Assembly (NCBI RefSeq): GCF_013416325.1
Contig: NZ_JACCGK010000003.1
Span: 62,001-126,000, forward strand
Source of the DNA: Vreelandella sedimenti
Lineage (GTDB): Bacteria > Pseudomonadota > Gammaproteobacteria > Pseudomonadales > Halomonadaceae
DNA: 64,000 bases
Direction of reading: 5' to 3'
Part shown: positions 18,852 through 28,105 of the stretch, piece after piece
Position numbering within the stretch: position 1 is the stretch's first letter
Layout: each line of letters opens with the position of its first letter
Notes under the pieces: model-generated
The model's input: only the letters and a program-made list of their open reading frames with translations
Database searches by the model: none
Told to the model about the DNA's origin: nothing
Position numbers and translations under genes: made by a program

Positions 18852-19820
18852 ATGATTAAACAACTTATCACCAGCGCTGTTCTTGGGGCCGCCATGCTAG
18901 GCAGCCACTCACTAATGGCGGCAGACTTTACTCTGCGTTTTGGCCATTTAGCCAATGAGCAGAACATTTGGCACCAGGCCGCCGAGAAATTTAAAGAGGA
19001 GGTAGAAGCAAACTCTGACGGGCAGATCGAGGTACGCCTCTACCCTAGTGAGCAGCTTGGTAACGAGATGGACGTGATCAATAGTATCCAGTTGGGCACA
19101 GCGGATATGACGATCACCGGCGAAAGCTTACAGAACTGGGCACCAAAAGCCGCGATGATGGCGGTACCGTATGCCTTTAGAGATTCCGAACATCTCCATT
19201 CCGCCGTTAACGGCGATATTGGTGCTGAGATTGAAGCGCAAATCACTGAACGCACTAATCTGGTACCTCTGGCGTGGTTTGAGCGTGGCCCCCGGGAACT
19301 GACTTCCAATCGTCCTATCCGTACGCCTGATGAGCTGGATGGGTTACGTCTTCGCGTGCCCAACGTTCCGCTGTTCGTTGATACATGGCAGGCAATGGGG
19401 GCACGTCCAACCCCAATGGCATTTAGCGAAGTGTTCACTGCGCTGCAGCAAAATACCCTGGAAGGTCAAGAGAACCCGCTTAGTCTGATCGAAAGCGCCA
19501 GCTTCAATGAGGTACAGGACTACGTCAACATGACCGGCCATGTGCGCAGCTGGATCTACGTGGTGATTGGTCGTAACCAGTTGGAAAGTATGCCGGAAGA
19601 ACTTCAGCAGGTGGTGCGAGACGCTGCTCAAACGATGCAGGAGTATCAAGCCGAGCTTTTCGTTGATGACCAAGCACGTCTTGAGCAAGCGCTACAGGAG
19701 CGTGGCATGGAGTTCGTGGAAGTCGATGTCGATGCGTTCGCAGAGAAAGCTCGGCCCGCCGTGCTTGAGGCCTTAACCGAAGAGCAGCGTGAGCTCTTCG
19801 ACGCTATCCAAGATTTGTAA
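18852..19820 (+). CDS. TRAP transporter solute-binding protein (DctP family)
   Basis: This 322-residue periplasmic protein captures organic acids for a TRAP transporter. A signal peptide of about 24 residues ends at LMA before ADFTLRFGHL. The body has the DctP pattern, with YPSEQLGNEMDVINSIQLGTADM and the conserved Arg in LRVPNVPLFVDTW that binds the substrate carboxylate. The ATG at 18852 has GGAG 7 bp upstream; an upstream in-frame start at 18834 would add MCRRKT without a ribosome-binding site and is rejected. Neighbouring enzymes point to a hexonate or hexuronate as ligand. Confidence 0.93.
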   Translation: MIKQLITSAVLGAAMLGSHSLMAADFTLRFGHLANEQNIWHQAAEKFKEEVEANSDGQIEVRLYPSEQLGNEMDVINSIQLGTADMTITGESLQNWAPKAAMMAVPYAFRDSEHLHSAVNGDIGAEIEAQITERTNLVPLAWFERGPRELTSNRPIRTPDELDGLRLRVPNVPLFVDTWQAMGARPTPMAFSEVFTALQQNTLEGQENPLSLIESASFNEVQDYVNMTGHVRSWIYVVIGRNQLESMPEELQQVVRDAAQTMQEYQAELFVDDQARLEQALQERGMEFVEVDVDAFAEKARPAVLEALTEEQRELFDAIQDL

Positions 19821-19916
19821 GGTTGTATTGGAAGCGAACTGATAATGGTGATGGGCTAGCATCTTGCTGGCCTATCTTCTAACTGCACACGCAGCTTGCC
19901 CATTAAGGATACGGTT

Positions 19917-20495
19917 ATGAACTCGGATCACAAAACGCTTGAAGAGCATGCGTTGGAGAGTCTGGATTCAATGTCGGCGGTGCCTAAGCTAGCAGGCCCC
20001 ATAGGGCGCGTGATTGGCTGGGTGGATAAGTGCTTTCTAACCTTGGCCGTTGTGGCGCTGGTTGCCATAGCCGCCACGGTGCTGCTGCAAATTTGTTCTC
20101 GGCTGTTTTTGCCGTTTTCGATAGCCTGGACCGAAGAACTCTCGCGTTATCTGTTTATTTATATGGTGGCACTATCTGTTGGTGTAGTGCTGCGACAGAA
20201 CCGAAACATCAGCGTTGAGCTTTTCCATCATCTGCTGGGGCCGCGCATACAGGCAGCCTTTCAAGCGTTGATCTGTGCGCTGATTGGCCTGTTTGCCTTT
20301 CTGGTGCTGCCTTACGCTTGGCAGTATGCGCAAAACGGCGCTTGGCAAACCTCGCCAACGCTGCATGTTCCCATGCTGTATATCTTTTTCTCAACGGTAG
20401 TCACCTTTGCGCTTCTCCTGGTTTACAGCTTGCTGGGGTGTCTTGAGGGAATTATCGCAATGTGTCGCTCCTCTGCCTCCCATCAGGAGTCGTAA
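19917..20495 (+). CDS. TRAP transporter small permease (DctQ family)
   Basis: This 192-residue protein has the four membrane segments of DctQ subunits (about residues 35-58, 75-92, 110-130 and 153-175), with the typical WTEELSRYLFIYMV segment between the first and second. It bridges the binding protein and the large permease. TAAGGA lies 7 bp before the ATG at 19917; a TTG at 19896 would add seven residues but has no ribosome-binding site. The 96-bp gap after the binding-protein gene is typical of TRAP operons, where the binding protein is made in excess. Confidence 0.9.
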   Translation: MNSDHKTLEEHALESLDSMSAVPKLAGPIGRVIGWVDKCFLTLAVVALVAIAATVLLQICSRLFLPFSIAWTEELSRYLFIYMVALSVGVVLRQNRNISVELFHHLLGPRIQAAFQALICALIGLFAFLVLPYAWQYAQNGAWQTSPTLHVPMLYIFFSTVVTFALLLVYSLLGCLEGIIAMCRSSASHQES

Positions 20496-20497
20496 GC

Positions 20498-21778
20498 ATG
20501 GAAGTTATTATCCTCTTTAGCGTTTTCTTGGTTTTGCTCTTGGTGGGAATGCCCATTGCGTTTGCGCTGGGTTTAGCCTCGCTCTCTTATCTGCTGCTTG
20601 AAGGCATTTCATTAACCATCGTGCCGCAGCGTATGTATGCGGGTATCGATACCTTCGTGCTGCTGTGTATCCCCGGTTTTGTGCTGGCCGGCAATTTAAT
20701 GAATGTGGGTAATATAACTGATCATATTGTGCGTTTCTCCAACGCTCTGCTAGGCCATATTCGCGGCGGACTTGGCTTGGCCAATGTGGCAGGGTCGATG
20801 ATTTTCGGTGGTATTTCCGGCACGGCGGTTGCGGATTCAGCCAGCATCGGTTCGGTGATGATTCCCGGTATGGCTCGCTCAGGCTATGACAAGCCGTTTG
20901 CCGCTGCAGTTACCGCCGCCTCGTCAACCGTTGGGCCGATTATACCGCCCAGCGTCCCGATGATTATCGCCGGTTCGCTTAGCGGTATTTCGGTCGGGCG
21001 GATGTTCCTGGCAGGTGCAGTGCCGGGGCTTTTAATGGGCCTCGCCATGATGATTACGGTGTACATTCTGGCCGTTCGGCGTGGGTATCCCAAAGAGCAA
21101 CGGGTACCGTTTTTGCGGTTGCTGCGCGAAGCCAAAACGGCCTTCTGGGCACTGCTGATGACCGTGATTATTCTCTACGGCATTATTGGCGGGTTTTTTA
21201 CCCCTACCGAAGCCTCTATTGTGGCTTGTCTCTATGCCTTGGTCGTCGGCATGTATGTGTATAAAGGCCTGTCATGGAAAAAGCTTCCGGCGATTTTGTC
21301 AGACACCGTATTAACCTCTTCGGCATTACTGCTGATGGTGGGGTTAGCCAACCTGTTTGGCTGGATACTCACCAGTGAGCAGATCCCTCAGATGGTAGCC
21401 TCACTGATTCTCTCCATTAGTGATAACCCGCTCATTGTTTTACTCATCCTTAATCTGATTCTTTTGTTTGTTGGCGCTTTTATGGAGACCATTGCCGCGC
21501 TGATTATTCTTTTCCCGGCCTTGGTGGGAGTAGCGACTGGCGTGGGTGTCGATCCGGTTCACTTTGCGGTAATCGCGGTGTTGAACCTGATGATTGGGCT
21601 GACAACACCACCGGTGGGGGTGTGCCTATTCGTGGTGGCGGGGATTGGCAAACTACCTATGTTGACGGTGGCAAGAGCCATCGTACCCTTTTTGCTATGC
21701 AACTTGGCGGTGCTGTTGTTGGTGACTTATGTCCCCGCGATTTCGCTTTGGCTGCCTAACTTGCTAATGGGAGAGTAA
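20498..21778 (+). CDS. TRAP transporter large permease (DctM family)
   Basis: This 426-residue protein of about twelve membrane segments is the Na+-coupled transport subunit of the TRAP system. Landmarks include GMPIAFALGLASL near the start, VAGSMIFGGISGTAVADSASIG and AASSTVGPIIPPSVPMII, the two re-entrant hairpin regions shared by DctM proteins. CAGGAG precedes the ATG at 20498, 2 bp after the DctQ stop; an upstream GTG would overlap DctQ and is not needed. It ends 3 bp before the fructuronate reductase gene. Confidence 0.95.
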   Translation: MEVIILFSVFLVLLLVGMPIAFALGLASLSYLLLEGISLTIVPQRMYAGIDTFVLLCIPGFVLAGNLMNVGNITDHIVRFSNALLGHIRGGLGLANVAGSMIFGGISGTAVADSASIGSVMIPGMARSGYDKPFAAAVTAASSTVGPIIPPSVPMIIAGSLSGISVGRMFLAGAVPGLLMGLAMMITVYILAVRRGYPKEQRVPFLRLLREAKTAFWALLMTVIILYGIIGGFFTPTEASIVACLYALVVGMYVYKGLSWKKLPAILSDTVLTSSALLLMVGLANLFGWILTSEQIPQMVASLILSISDNPLIVLLILNLILLFVGAFMETIAALIILFPALVGVATGVGVDPVHFAVIAVLNLMIGLTTPPVGVCLFVVAGIGKLPMLTVARAIVPFLLCNLAVLLLVTYVPAISLWLPNLLMGE

Positions 21779-21781
21779 TTA

Positions 21782-23266
21782 ATGATAGCTCCACAGCGTA
21801 TTGAAGCAATGCCAAAAAGCGGTCGGATCGGGGTTGTCCATCTGGGGTTAGGCGCTTTTCATCGCGCGCACCAAGCGGTCTATTTAGAGCGTTATCGCCA
21901 ACGCAGTGGCGATGGTGAGTGGGGCGTCTGCAGCGCGAATTTACGCTCTAGCGTTGGTCTAGTCGACGGCTTAGGTGCGGCAGGGCAGCGCTATCATGTA
22001 GCGGAGTACGCCGATAGTGACAGCATCACGCTGCGCGAAATAGGCGTGATTGAAGAAGCGCTATTCTCGGGCCGTGATGGTGCGGACGAAGGTATGGATA
22101 GCTGGGGTCGGGATCGGGAGGCGCTACTGGCGCGAATGGCGTCTGCGGATACCCGTGTTGTTACATTAACAGTCACTGAGAAGGGCTACTTTTTAAACCC
22201 TGCCAGCGGTGAGTTAAGAGCCGATGACCCCATGATCATCGGTGATATAGCTTCGCCCCAACAGCCGCGTACCGCCCCAGGACTATTGGTGGAGGCGTTG
22301 GCTCGACGGCATGAAGCAGGCATTGCCCCGTTTACGGTGCTTTCTTGCGACAACATGCCGGATAACGGCAAGCGAACCCGCCAAGCGGTGATCCAGCTGG
22401 CCGAGCAGCGTGCCCCCGCGCTGGCTCGCTGGATCGCCAATGAAGTGGCGTTTCCCTGCAGCATGGTGGATCGCATCGTCCCTGCGATGACCGACGACGA
22501 CTTTGAGCGCTTAGCGGCATTGGGCGTTACCGATCCACACGCCGTGGTATGCGAAGCGTTCACGCAGTGGGTGGTTGAAGATAGCTTCCCCCAGGGGCGA
22601 CCCGGCTGGGAAGCTGAGGGGGTTGAGATGGTGGCAGATGTGGCGCCGTTTGAAACCATGAAGCTGCGCATGCTCAATGGCAGCCACTCTTTGCTTGCCT
22701 ATCTTGGCGCGCTTGCAGGTATCGAAACGGTTTATGACGGCATTAATCACGTCGAGCTTCGGGCGCTATTGCGCCGATATATGCTTGAAGAAGCGGCACC
22801 TACACTTGAGATGCCCGAGGGAATCGATTTAGACGCTTATGCTGACTCGCTGCTGGCACGCTTTGCCAATGACAGTTTGCGTCATCGTCTGCAGCAGATC
22901 GCGATGGATGGCAGCCAAAAGCTCCCGCAGCGCTGGCTCTCTGGTGCGCTCAAACGTAGCGCCGCTGGTCTATCCTCGCCCTGTGTGGCATTGGGGATGG
23001 CGGCCTGGATTCGCTACACCACGGGCGAAGATTTATTGGGGAATCGCTACACCGTCGATGACCCGTTAGCCAAACGCTTTGCTGATTTACACCATACCCA
23101 TAGCTCCGATCCCAGCGCTCTGGTGGCGGCCTATTTAGCCATGGACGATGTCGTGCCTTATGCATTGGTAGCGGATAAGGCTTTTGCTCAGTCCGTACTA
23201 ACGGCATATCAAATGCTGAACCAAGCCGGATTGGACGGGGCGCTCGCGGCACTTGAGCGCAACTAA
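21782..23266 (+). CDS. uxuB: Mannitol dehydrogenase family, probable fructuronate reductase UxuB
   Basis: This 494-residue NAD(P)-dependent long-chain polyol dehydrogenase has the family signature HLGLGAFHRAHQAVY (about residues 20-34) and the catalytic segment KLRMLNGSHS (Lys, Asn and His) in the C-terminal domain. In this context, upstream of UxuA, the reaction is D-fructuronate to D-mannonate (UxuB). Mannitol or altronate oxidoreductases share the fold, so substrate assignment rests on neighbours. It starts 3 bp after the TRAP permease with GGGAGAG upstream. Confidence 0.88.
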   Translation: MIAPQRIEAMPKSGRIGVVHLGLGAFHRAHQAVYLERYRQRSGDGEWGVCSANLRSSVGLVDGLGAAGQRYHVAEYADSDSITLREIGVIEEALFSGRDGADEGMDSWGRDREALLARMASADTRVVTLTVTEKGYFLNPASGELRADDPMIIGDIASPQQPRTAPGLLVEALARRHEAGIAPFTVLSCDNMPDNGKRTRQAVIQLAEQRAPALARWIANEVAFPCSMVDRIVPAMTDDDFERLAALGVTDPHAVVCEAFTQWVVEDSFPQGRPGWEAEGVEMVADVAPFETMKLRMLNGSHSLLAYLGALAGIETVYDGINHVELRALLRRYMLEEAAPTLEMPEGIDLDAYADSLLARFANDSLRHRLQQIAMDGSQKLPQRWLSGALKRSAAGLSSPCVALGMAAWIRYTTGEDLLGNRYTVDDPLAKRFADLHHTHSSDPSALVAAYLAMDDVVPYALVADKAFAQSVLTAYQMLNQAGLDGALAALERN

Positions 23267-23281
23267 TAAAAGGAGATCACC

Positions 23282-24460
23282 ATGGAGCATACCTGGCGCT
23301 GGTTTGGCCCTAATGATGCTATTCGGCTGAAAGAAATTCGCCAGACAGGCGCAACCGGTATCGTCACGGCACTGCATGAGGTGCCCAATGACCAGGTTTG
23401 GCCGGTTGAGGCAATCCGAGAGCGTCGGCGGATGATTGAAGCGGCTGGTCTGACATGGTCGGTGGTAGAGAGCGTGCCGGTACATGAGTCGATTAAAAAA
23501 GGATTGCCGGCGCGAGATGCCCTGATTGCAACCTACTGCCAGACACTGCGCAACCTTGCGGCTTGCGGTATCGACACCGTTTGCTACAACTTTATGCCGG
23601 TGCTGGACTGGACGCGTACCGACCTGACCTATGAACTGCCCGATGGCGCTTTGGCCCTACGTTTTGATCAGGTGGCGTTTGCCGCCTTTGATCTTTATCT
23701 GCTGCAGCGGCCAGGGGCTGAGAAAGAGTACCGCGCCGAGGAGAAAGCCCAGGCACGCCGCTATCTGGACGTAATGGATAGCGCAGGGCGCGACAAATTA
23801 GTCAATACACTGATCGCTGGACTACCGGGTGCCGAAGAGCACTACACCCTTGAGCAGTTTCGCGCTGTATTGGAAGAGTACGCTGATATTGATGCCGCTC
23901 GGCTGCGAGAAAACCTTGGCTACTTTCTGCAGGCGGTGATTCCGGTGGCAGAAGAGGTGGGCATCCGTATGGCCATCCATCCGGATGACCCTCCGCGGCC
24001 GCTACTGGGCCTGCCTCGAGTGGTTTCGACTTGCGAGGATGCCCAGTGGATTATCGATTGCATACCCAGCCCAGCCAATGGCTTGACGCTTTGCACAGGC
24101 TCTTACGGCGTTCGTGAAGACAATGATTTGGTGGCTATGACTCGCCACTTTGCCCCGCATATTCACTTTATTCATCTGCGCGCCACCCAGCGTGAAGCGG
24201 ATGCGCTCTCGTTCCACGAGTCCCCTCACTTGGCAGGTGATGTGGATATGGTAGGTGTTATTCAAGCGCTGGTTGAAGAGGAGCGCAGACGCGAAAGAGA
24301 GGGTGGGGCACGTTTACCGCTGCGTCCGGATCACGGCCACCAACTTCTGGATGACCAACAGCGCAGTACGGCACCCGGCTACCCGCTTTACGGTCGTATG
24401 CGCGGCCTAGCCGAACTACGCGGTGTGGAGCTTGCAGTGCGACAGCAAACTGACCGATAA
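23282..24460 (+). CDS. uxuA: D-mannonate dehydratase UxuA
   Basis: UxuA dehydrates D-mannonate to 2-keto-3-deoxy-D-gluconate (KDG). This 392-residue TIM-barrel protein has the family opening [14 protein letters not shown], followed by [27 protein letters not shown] and [17 protein letters not shown]. The metal-ligand region [12 protein letters not shown] and [16 protein letters not shown] at the C-terminus are typical. AAAGGAG precedes the ATG. It is the last gene of the operon, 55 bp before a strong terminator. It is mechanistically unrelated to the ManD-like enzyme in the same operon, so the operon carries two non-homologous dehydratases for the same nominal substrate. Confidence 0.96.
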   Translation: MEHTWRWFGPNDAIRLKEIRQTGATGIVTALHEVPNDQVWPVEAIRERRRMIEAAGLTWSVVESVPVHESIKKGLPARDALIATYCQTLRNLAACGIDTVCYNFMPVLDWTRTDLTYELPDGALALRFDQVAFAAFDLYLLQRPGAEKEYRAEEKAQARRYLDVMDSAGRDKLVNTLIAGLPGAEEHYTLEQFRAVLEEYADIDAARLRENLGYFLQAVIPVAEEVGIRMAIHPDDPPRPLLGLPRVVSTCEDAQWIIDCIPSPANGLTLCTGSYGVREDNDLVAMTRHFAPHIHFIHLRATQREADALSFHESPHLAGDVDMVGVIQALVEEERRREREGGARLPLRPDHGHQLLDDQQRSTAPGYPLYGRMRGLAELRGVELAVRQQTDR

Positions 24461-24515
24461 CCCATTACCCTTCAACCTATATTACTCATCAACCTACATT
24501 ACTCCTCAATATAGG

Positions 24516-24551
24516 AAAGCCCTGCTGGCTAATGTCTCAGCAGGGCTTTTT
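24516..24551. terminator. Intrinsic terminator between uxuA and the symporter gene
   Basis: AAAGCCCTGCTG and CAGCAGGGCTTT form a perfect 12-bp stem around a 10-base loop, followed by T residues. The A-run on the left arm lets it work in both directions, which suits the convergent genes on either side. Confidence 0.92.
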
Positions 24552-24572
24552 GGTGGCGCTAGCGGCTAACGA

Positions 24573-26072
24573 TTAGCGAGGTGCAGCGGGCGCTTCAGCG
24601 TTCGTGAGAGTCGGTTCGGGCACTTGCTCCATACGCTTGCGCTCTTGGTCAAGAATTGCCAGTGCCTGGGTAGAAGTCACGCGCGAGGCGGGCGTCACTA
24701 GGCTTACAATCACACCCGCTACCAGCGCTACTAGCACAGCGGGGATGCTTGGGTTACCCCAGAAGGCTGTCCAGTCGCTATTGGCAATAATCGTTAAGGA
24801 GGTCACCGAGGCGCAAATTAATGTGGCGATGGCACCCTGCCAGTTATAACGTGACCAGAAACGGCCCAGCATGGCACTCACAAATAGTCCTGAAAGAATC
24901 GTTGAGATCATACGGGTGATGTAGGTGATGACATTGTCTGAGGCCAGGGCGAACAGCAGCGCCAGACCAATGGTTGCCACTAGCGCAATACGCGAGAAGC
25001 GCACTACATTTCGCGCTGAAGGCGTGCGGCCCGTTGCCAGCACATATAGATCGCGAATCAGCGTGGAAACACCGGCAATGGCATCGGAGCTAGCGCTAGA
25101 CATCGTGGCGGAAAGACCCGCGACCAATAGCAGTAGCCCTAATCCTAGGGGCATGATTTCAGTGGCCAGGAAAGGGAAGGCAAAGTTGCTATTTTCAAGC
25201 CCAGGGTTAAGGGCGTGGGTGGCCATACCAATAATCGCGGGAATGATCGAAAAACCCAGGTAAAGAACGCCGGTGATTAAGAACGAGCGGCGTACCGATT
25301 TGACTGATTTGCCTGAATAGATGCGTTGACGAAAGGAGGGTGTAGCAAGCACGCCAATGGCAATCACGGCAGCCAGTGACAGCGCTGGCAACGCACCAAT
25401 TTGATCAATACCTAGAAAGCTAGTGGCCCCTGCATCCATACCAGCCGTAAGGCCTGAGAAGCCGCCAACCTCGATCAGTGCCAATATTGCCATCAAGATA
25501 AAACCCGCGAACAGCACGACTGCTTGAATGGTGTCAGTCCAGATAACCGCAAAATAACCCCCTACCACGCAGTAAATGCCGAAGCCTAACGCCACCAGAA
25601 TACGCGCGGTGGTTAGATCGATATCCGCCATCCAGGAGAGATAGAGACCACCGCCAAGAATATGCGCGCCCAACCAGCCTATACAGGCGATATAGATAAG
25701 TAGCGCGACCACATTACGTACCAGCCGATTCGCACCGACGTAATAGGCGAGTTCCTCACTCATGGTCATAAAGCGAAGTTTACGTACGGGAGCAAAACAG
25801 ACCGCGAGCAGTAAAATGCCCACGGCACCCCCAAGCCCGTATAAGGCACCCGCCCAACCGTTGGCGTAACCGAACCCAACGGCGCCCATGCTGGAGCCGG
25901 TGCCCACCATGGTCGCCACCGTAGTCCCCACGGTAAGAAATAGCGGTACGCTTCGCCCGCCGAGTAGGAAGTCGTCGCCGCTGCCCCGTTTGTGTCTTGA
26001 AATCCACCAGCCAAACACAATCATGGCGACAATGTAGAGCACGAAGGTAATAAGGAATAGTTGGCTGTTCAT
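24573..26072 (-). CDS. Sodium:solute symporter family (SSS) transporter
   Basis: This 499-residue protein has about thirteen membrane segments and the SSS signature elements: the N-terminal GWWISRHKRGSGDDFLLGGRS after the first helix, and GLGLLLLVAGLSATMSSASSDAIAGVSTLIRDLY (about 310-343), which includes the sodium-site Ser pair. AAGAGG precedes the ATG. It is downstream of RidA and a D-aminoacylase on the same strand, suggesting uptake of N-acyl-D-amino acids, D-amino acids or peptidoglycan-derived peptides. A 155-bp gap with hairpins separates it from ridA, so it may have its own promoter. Confidence 0.9.
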   Translation of the reverse strand: MNSQLFLITFVLYIVAMIVFGWWISRHKRGSGDDFLLGGRSVPLFLTVGTTVATMVGTGSSMGAVGFGYANGWAGALYGLGGAVGILLLAVCFAPVRKLRFMTMSEELAYYVGANRLVRNVVALLIYIACIGWLGAHILGGGLYLSWMADIDLTTARILVALGFGIYCVVGGYFAVIWTDTIQAVVLFAGFILMAILALIEVGGFSGLTAGMDAGATSFLGIDQIGALPALSLAAVIAIGVLATPSFRQRIYSGKSVKSVRRSFLITGVLYLGFSIIPAIIGMATHALNPGLENSNFAFPFLATEIMPLGLGLLLLVAGLSATMSSASSDAIAGVSTLIRDLYVLATGRTPSARNVVRFSRIALVATIGLALLFALASDNVITYITRMISTILSGLFVSAMLGRFWSRYNWQGAIATLICASVTSLTIIANSDWTAFWGNPSIPAVLVALVAGVIVSLVTPASRVTSTQALAILDQERKRMEQVPEPTLTNAEAPAAPR

Positions 26073-26132
26073 GTTAACCTCTTATCGTTGTTTATCCGGC
26101 CGTTGCCGCGGCCGAAGGTAGGCAATGGAAGC

Positions 26133-26208
26133 GATTACCGTGGAGCTTTTTATCCTAATCACGCGGTAATCTGGCGCTGCGCCCTTGCCGGGGTGCGGCG
26201 CTTTTTTT
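26133..26208 (+). terminator. Plus-strand terminator-like hairpin and an inverted repeat ahead of the symporter gene
   Basis: GCGCTGCGCCC (26174-26184) and GGGTGCGGCGC (26191-26201) pair along 11 positions with two G-T wobbles, followed by seven T residues, the form of an intrinsic terminator reading rightward. Just left of it, GATTACCG (26133-26140) and CGGTAATC (26164-26171) form an 8-bp inverted repeat. All annotated genes here run leftward, so the terminator would stop an antisense transcript. On the sense strand the stem lies in the symporter leader. Confidence 0.6.
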
Positions 26209-26227
26209 GGTATTTAAAGTTGAGTGT

Positions 26228-26620
26228 TTAGACGCGATCAGCGCGGAAGCACTTCACGTCAACCTCGACTTTGCAATCCACCACCAGGTCTTGAACGCTG
26301 CAGATGCGTGCCGGTGGGTTGTCACCAAAGACCTCCTTAAACACCTTGTTGAACGAGGTGAAATAGCGCGCATCGGTGAGCACGGTGGTGACATGTACGA
26401 CGTCTTCAACGCCGAAACCTGCTTCTTGCATGATGGCCAGGCAGTTATCGAAGGCGAGGCGGGTCTGCTCAACAATGCCGCCTTCAACGACTTCGCCGTC
26501 GGTCATTGGTGTTTGTCCGGAGACGTATAGCCAGCCACCTGCCTCTACGGCGCGGGCAAAGGGCAGCTTCTGACCGCCGGTGCCTACGCCGCCTTCCGTG
26601 CCGTATCGAGTAATGCTCAT
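26228..26620 (-). CDS. RidA family enamine/imine deaminase
   Basis: RidA proteins hydrolyse reactive enamine/imine intermediates made by PLP-dependent dehydratases to ketoacids and ammonia. This 130-residue protein has family features: PFARAVEAGGWLYVSGQTP near residues 22-40, the central GFGVEDVVHVTTVLTD and the C-terminal ICSVQDLVVDCKVEVDVKCF. In RidA the conserved Arg near 105 anchors the carboxylate; here PPARIC keeps it. It overlaps the D-aminoacylase gene by 4 bp, with AGGAG before the ATG. Its partner is probably the divergent D-amino-acid dehydratase, which should release exactly such intermediates. Confidence 0.92.
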   Translation of the reverse strand: MSITRYGTEGGVGTGGQKLPFARAVEAGGWLYVSGQTPMTDGEVVEGGIVEQTRLAFDNCLAIMQEAGFGVEDVVHVTTVLTDARYFTSFNKVFKEVFGDNPPARICSVQDLVVDCKVEVDVKCFRADRV

Positions 26621-28104
26621 GGTGTTTGCTCCTGGTTGGGTTGAAAGGTGGGGATCGATTGAGAAATGCGCTCTGTTCTGCGCAGCATTCTGCCAGCGCG
26701 TTGGTCTGAAATTGCGCCTTGGTGATAGGCGATTTTGCCGTTCACTATGACCATTTCGATGCCTTTAGCGGCCGCGATGGGGGTCTCGTAATTGGCCGTA
26801 TCTTCAAGAGTCGTGAGATCAAAAAGGGTGAGGTCTGCGTAGGCGCCTATGCGGATCACTCCGCGATCCGTTAAGCCGAAATTAGCTGCTGAAAGGCTGG
26901 TCATTTTGCGCACTGCTTCCGCCAGTGACATTAGCTTTAAATCGCGGCTGTAGTGGGCCAGCACACGCGGAAATGCACCCCAAAGGCGTGGGTGAGGGTG
27001 CGGATCGTTCGGTAATCCATCGGAACCGATCATGGAGAGCGGATGCGCTAACACTTGCTGCATATCCGTTTCACTCATGTTGTGGTAAACCGCCCCCGCC
27101 GGCTGTAGCTGCTTGGCCGCATCTAACAGTGATACCCCCCATTCGGCGGCGATCTCTTTTAATGGGCGACGCGCCTGCTCTGGGTGCGTTGTCGACCAAG
27201 TAATGGTGATCTCAATCTCATCCGTGACCTGGCCCAGATCGAGAGTGGAGGAGCCTGCGGTGTAGGGGTAGCAGTCGCAGTGGGCATGCTGGTACTGGGC
27301 GGCAGACTCCAATTTACTCAGCGCTTTACCAGCGCCTCCCCAATTGCCCGCGCCTGCGCATTTGAGGTGCGAGATCACCAGAGGCACCTGACCATTGCGA
27401 GCGGTGGAAAATGCTTCGTCCATGGCCTCCAGCAGGCCCGCAAACTCATCTCGAAGATGGGTGGTATATACGCCGCCTGATTTCCCAACGGCGGCCACCA
27501 GTGGGGCCATTTCGGTGGTCGGCGCGTGTATCGCGTTGCGATAGGCAAGCCCTGAGCTAAGCCCTAGGGCTCCCTCATCCAGCGCTTGGCTTAGCAGCAC
27601 CTCCATTTGTGCAATTTCTTCAGCAGTGGCAGGCCGGGCAAAGCTGTCCATCACCTGGCTGCGCAGACTGGTATGCCCCACCAAGGCGGCGACGTTGATA
27701 CTTGGCGCAGCGGCGTCTACGGCGTTGGCATAGGCGCTGAAGCTTGGGTAGCGAAAGTCTTCTAGCTTGCCCAGTAAATTCATGGGATCGGGTACTTCGC
27801 GAGTGAGTGTCACGGGGCTCGCACTGATCCCACAGTTACCCACCACCACCGTCGTTATCCCTTGTGTCAGCTTCGGCAGCATCTCGGGAGTACGAATGAC
27901 ATTGGTGTCGTCGTGAGTGTGGACATCGATAAAACCAGGGGCCAGATGGCGCTCTTGGGCGTCAATAATGGTGGTGGCGGTGGCGTAGGGCATGTCTCCG
28001 ATGGCGCAGATACGCTCGCCTTGAATAGCTACATCGGCACGAAAATGAGCTGCGCCGGAGCCATCCAGTACGTTGGCGTTACGAATCAGCAGGTCGTAAA
28101 CCAT
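26617..28104 (-). CDS. N-acyl-D-amino-acid deacylase (D-aminoacylase)
   Basis: This 495-residue amidohydrolase removes the acyl group from N-acyl-D-amino acids. The metal-binding HTHDDTNV motif (about 62-69) and the GNCGISASP motif (about 94-102, with the zinc-ligand Cys) match the Alcaligenes D-aminoacylase family. The catalytic Asp lies in GSDGLPNDPHPHPRLWGAF near residue 365. AGGAG precedes the ATG. It is sandwiched between an RpiR regulator 1 bp upstream and ridA, with which it overlaps. Length fits the family (about 485). Substrate side-chain preference cannot be read by eye. Confidence 0.94.
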   Translation of the reverse strand: MVYDLLIRNANVLDGSGAAHFRADVAIQGERICAIGDMPYATATTIIDAQERHLAPGFIDVHTHDDTNVIRTPEMLPKLTQGITTVVVGNCGISASPVTLTREVPDPMNLLGKLEDFRYPSFSAYANAVDAAAPSINVAALVGHTSLRSQVMDSFARPATAEEIAQMEVLLSQALDEGALGLSSGLAYRNAIHAPTTEMAPLVAAVGKSGGVYTTHLRDEFAGLLEAMDEAFSTARNGQVPLVISHLKCAGAGNWGGAGKALSKLESAAQYQHAHCDCYPYTAGSSTLDLGQVTDEIEITITWSTTHPEQARRPLKEIAAEWGVSLLDAAKQLQPAGAVYHNMSETDMQQVLAHPLSMIGSDGLPNDPHPHPRLWGAFPRVLAHYSRDLKLMSLAEAVRKMTSLSAANFGLTDRGVIRIGAYADLTLFDLTTLEDTANYETPIAAAKGIEMVIVNGKIAYHQGAISDQRAGRMLRRTERISQSIPTFQPNQEQTP

Positions 28105-28105
28105 C

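Noticed and set aside
22186..22677. Long antisense frames inside uxuB and several other catabolic genes
   Set aside because: They mirror codon bias of the real genes on the other strand and have no ribosome-binding sites or family matches.
24472..24505. 17-bp imperfect tandem repeat (TCAACCTAYATTACTC) after uxuA
   Set aside because: Only two copies with mismatches before the terminator; a trivial duplication with no sign of function.
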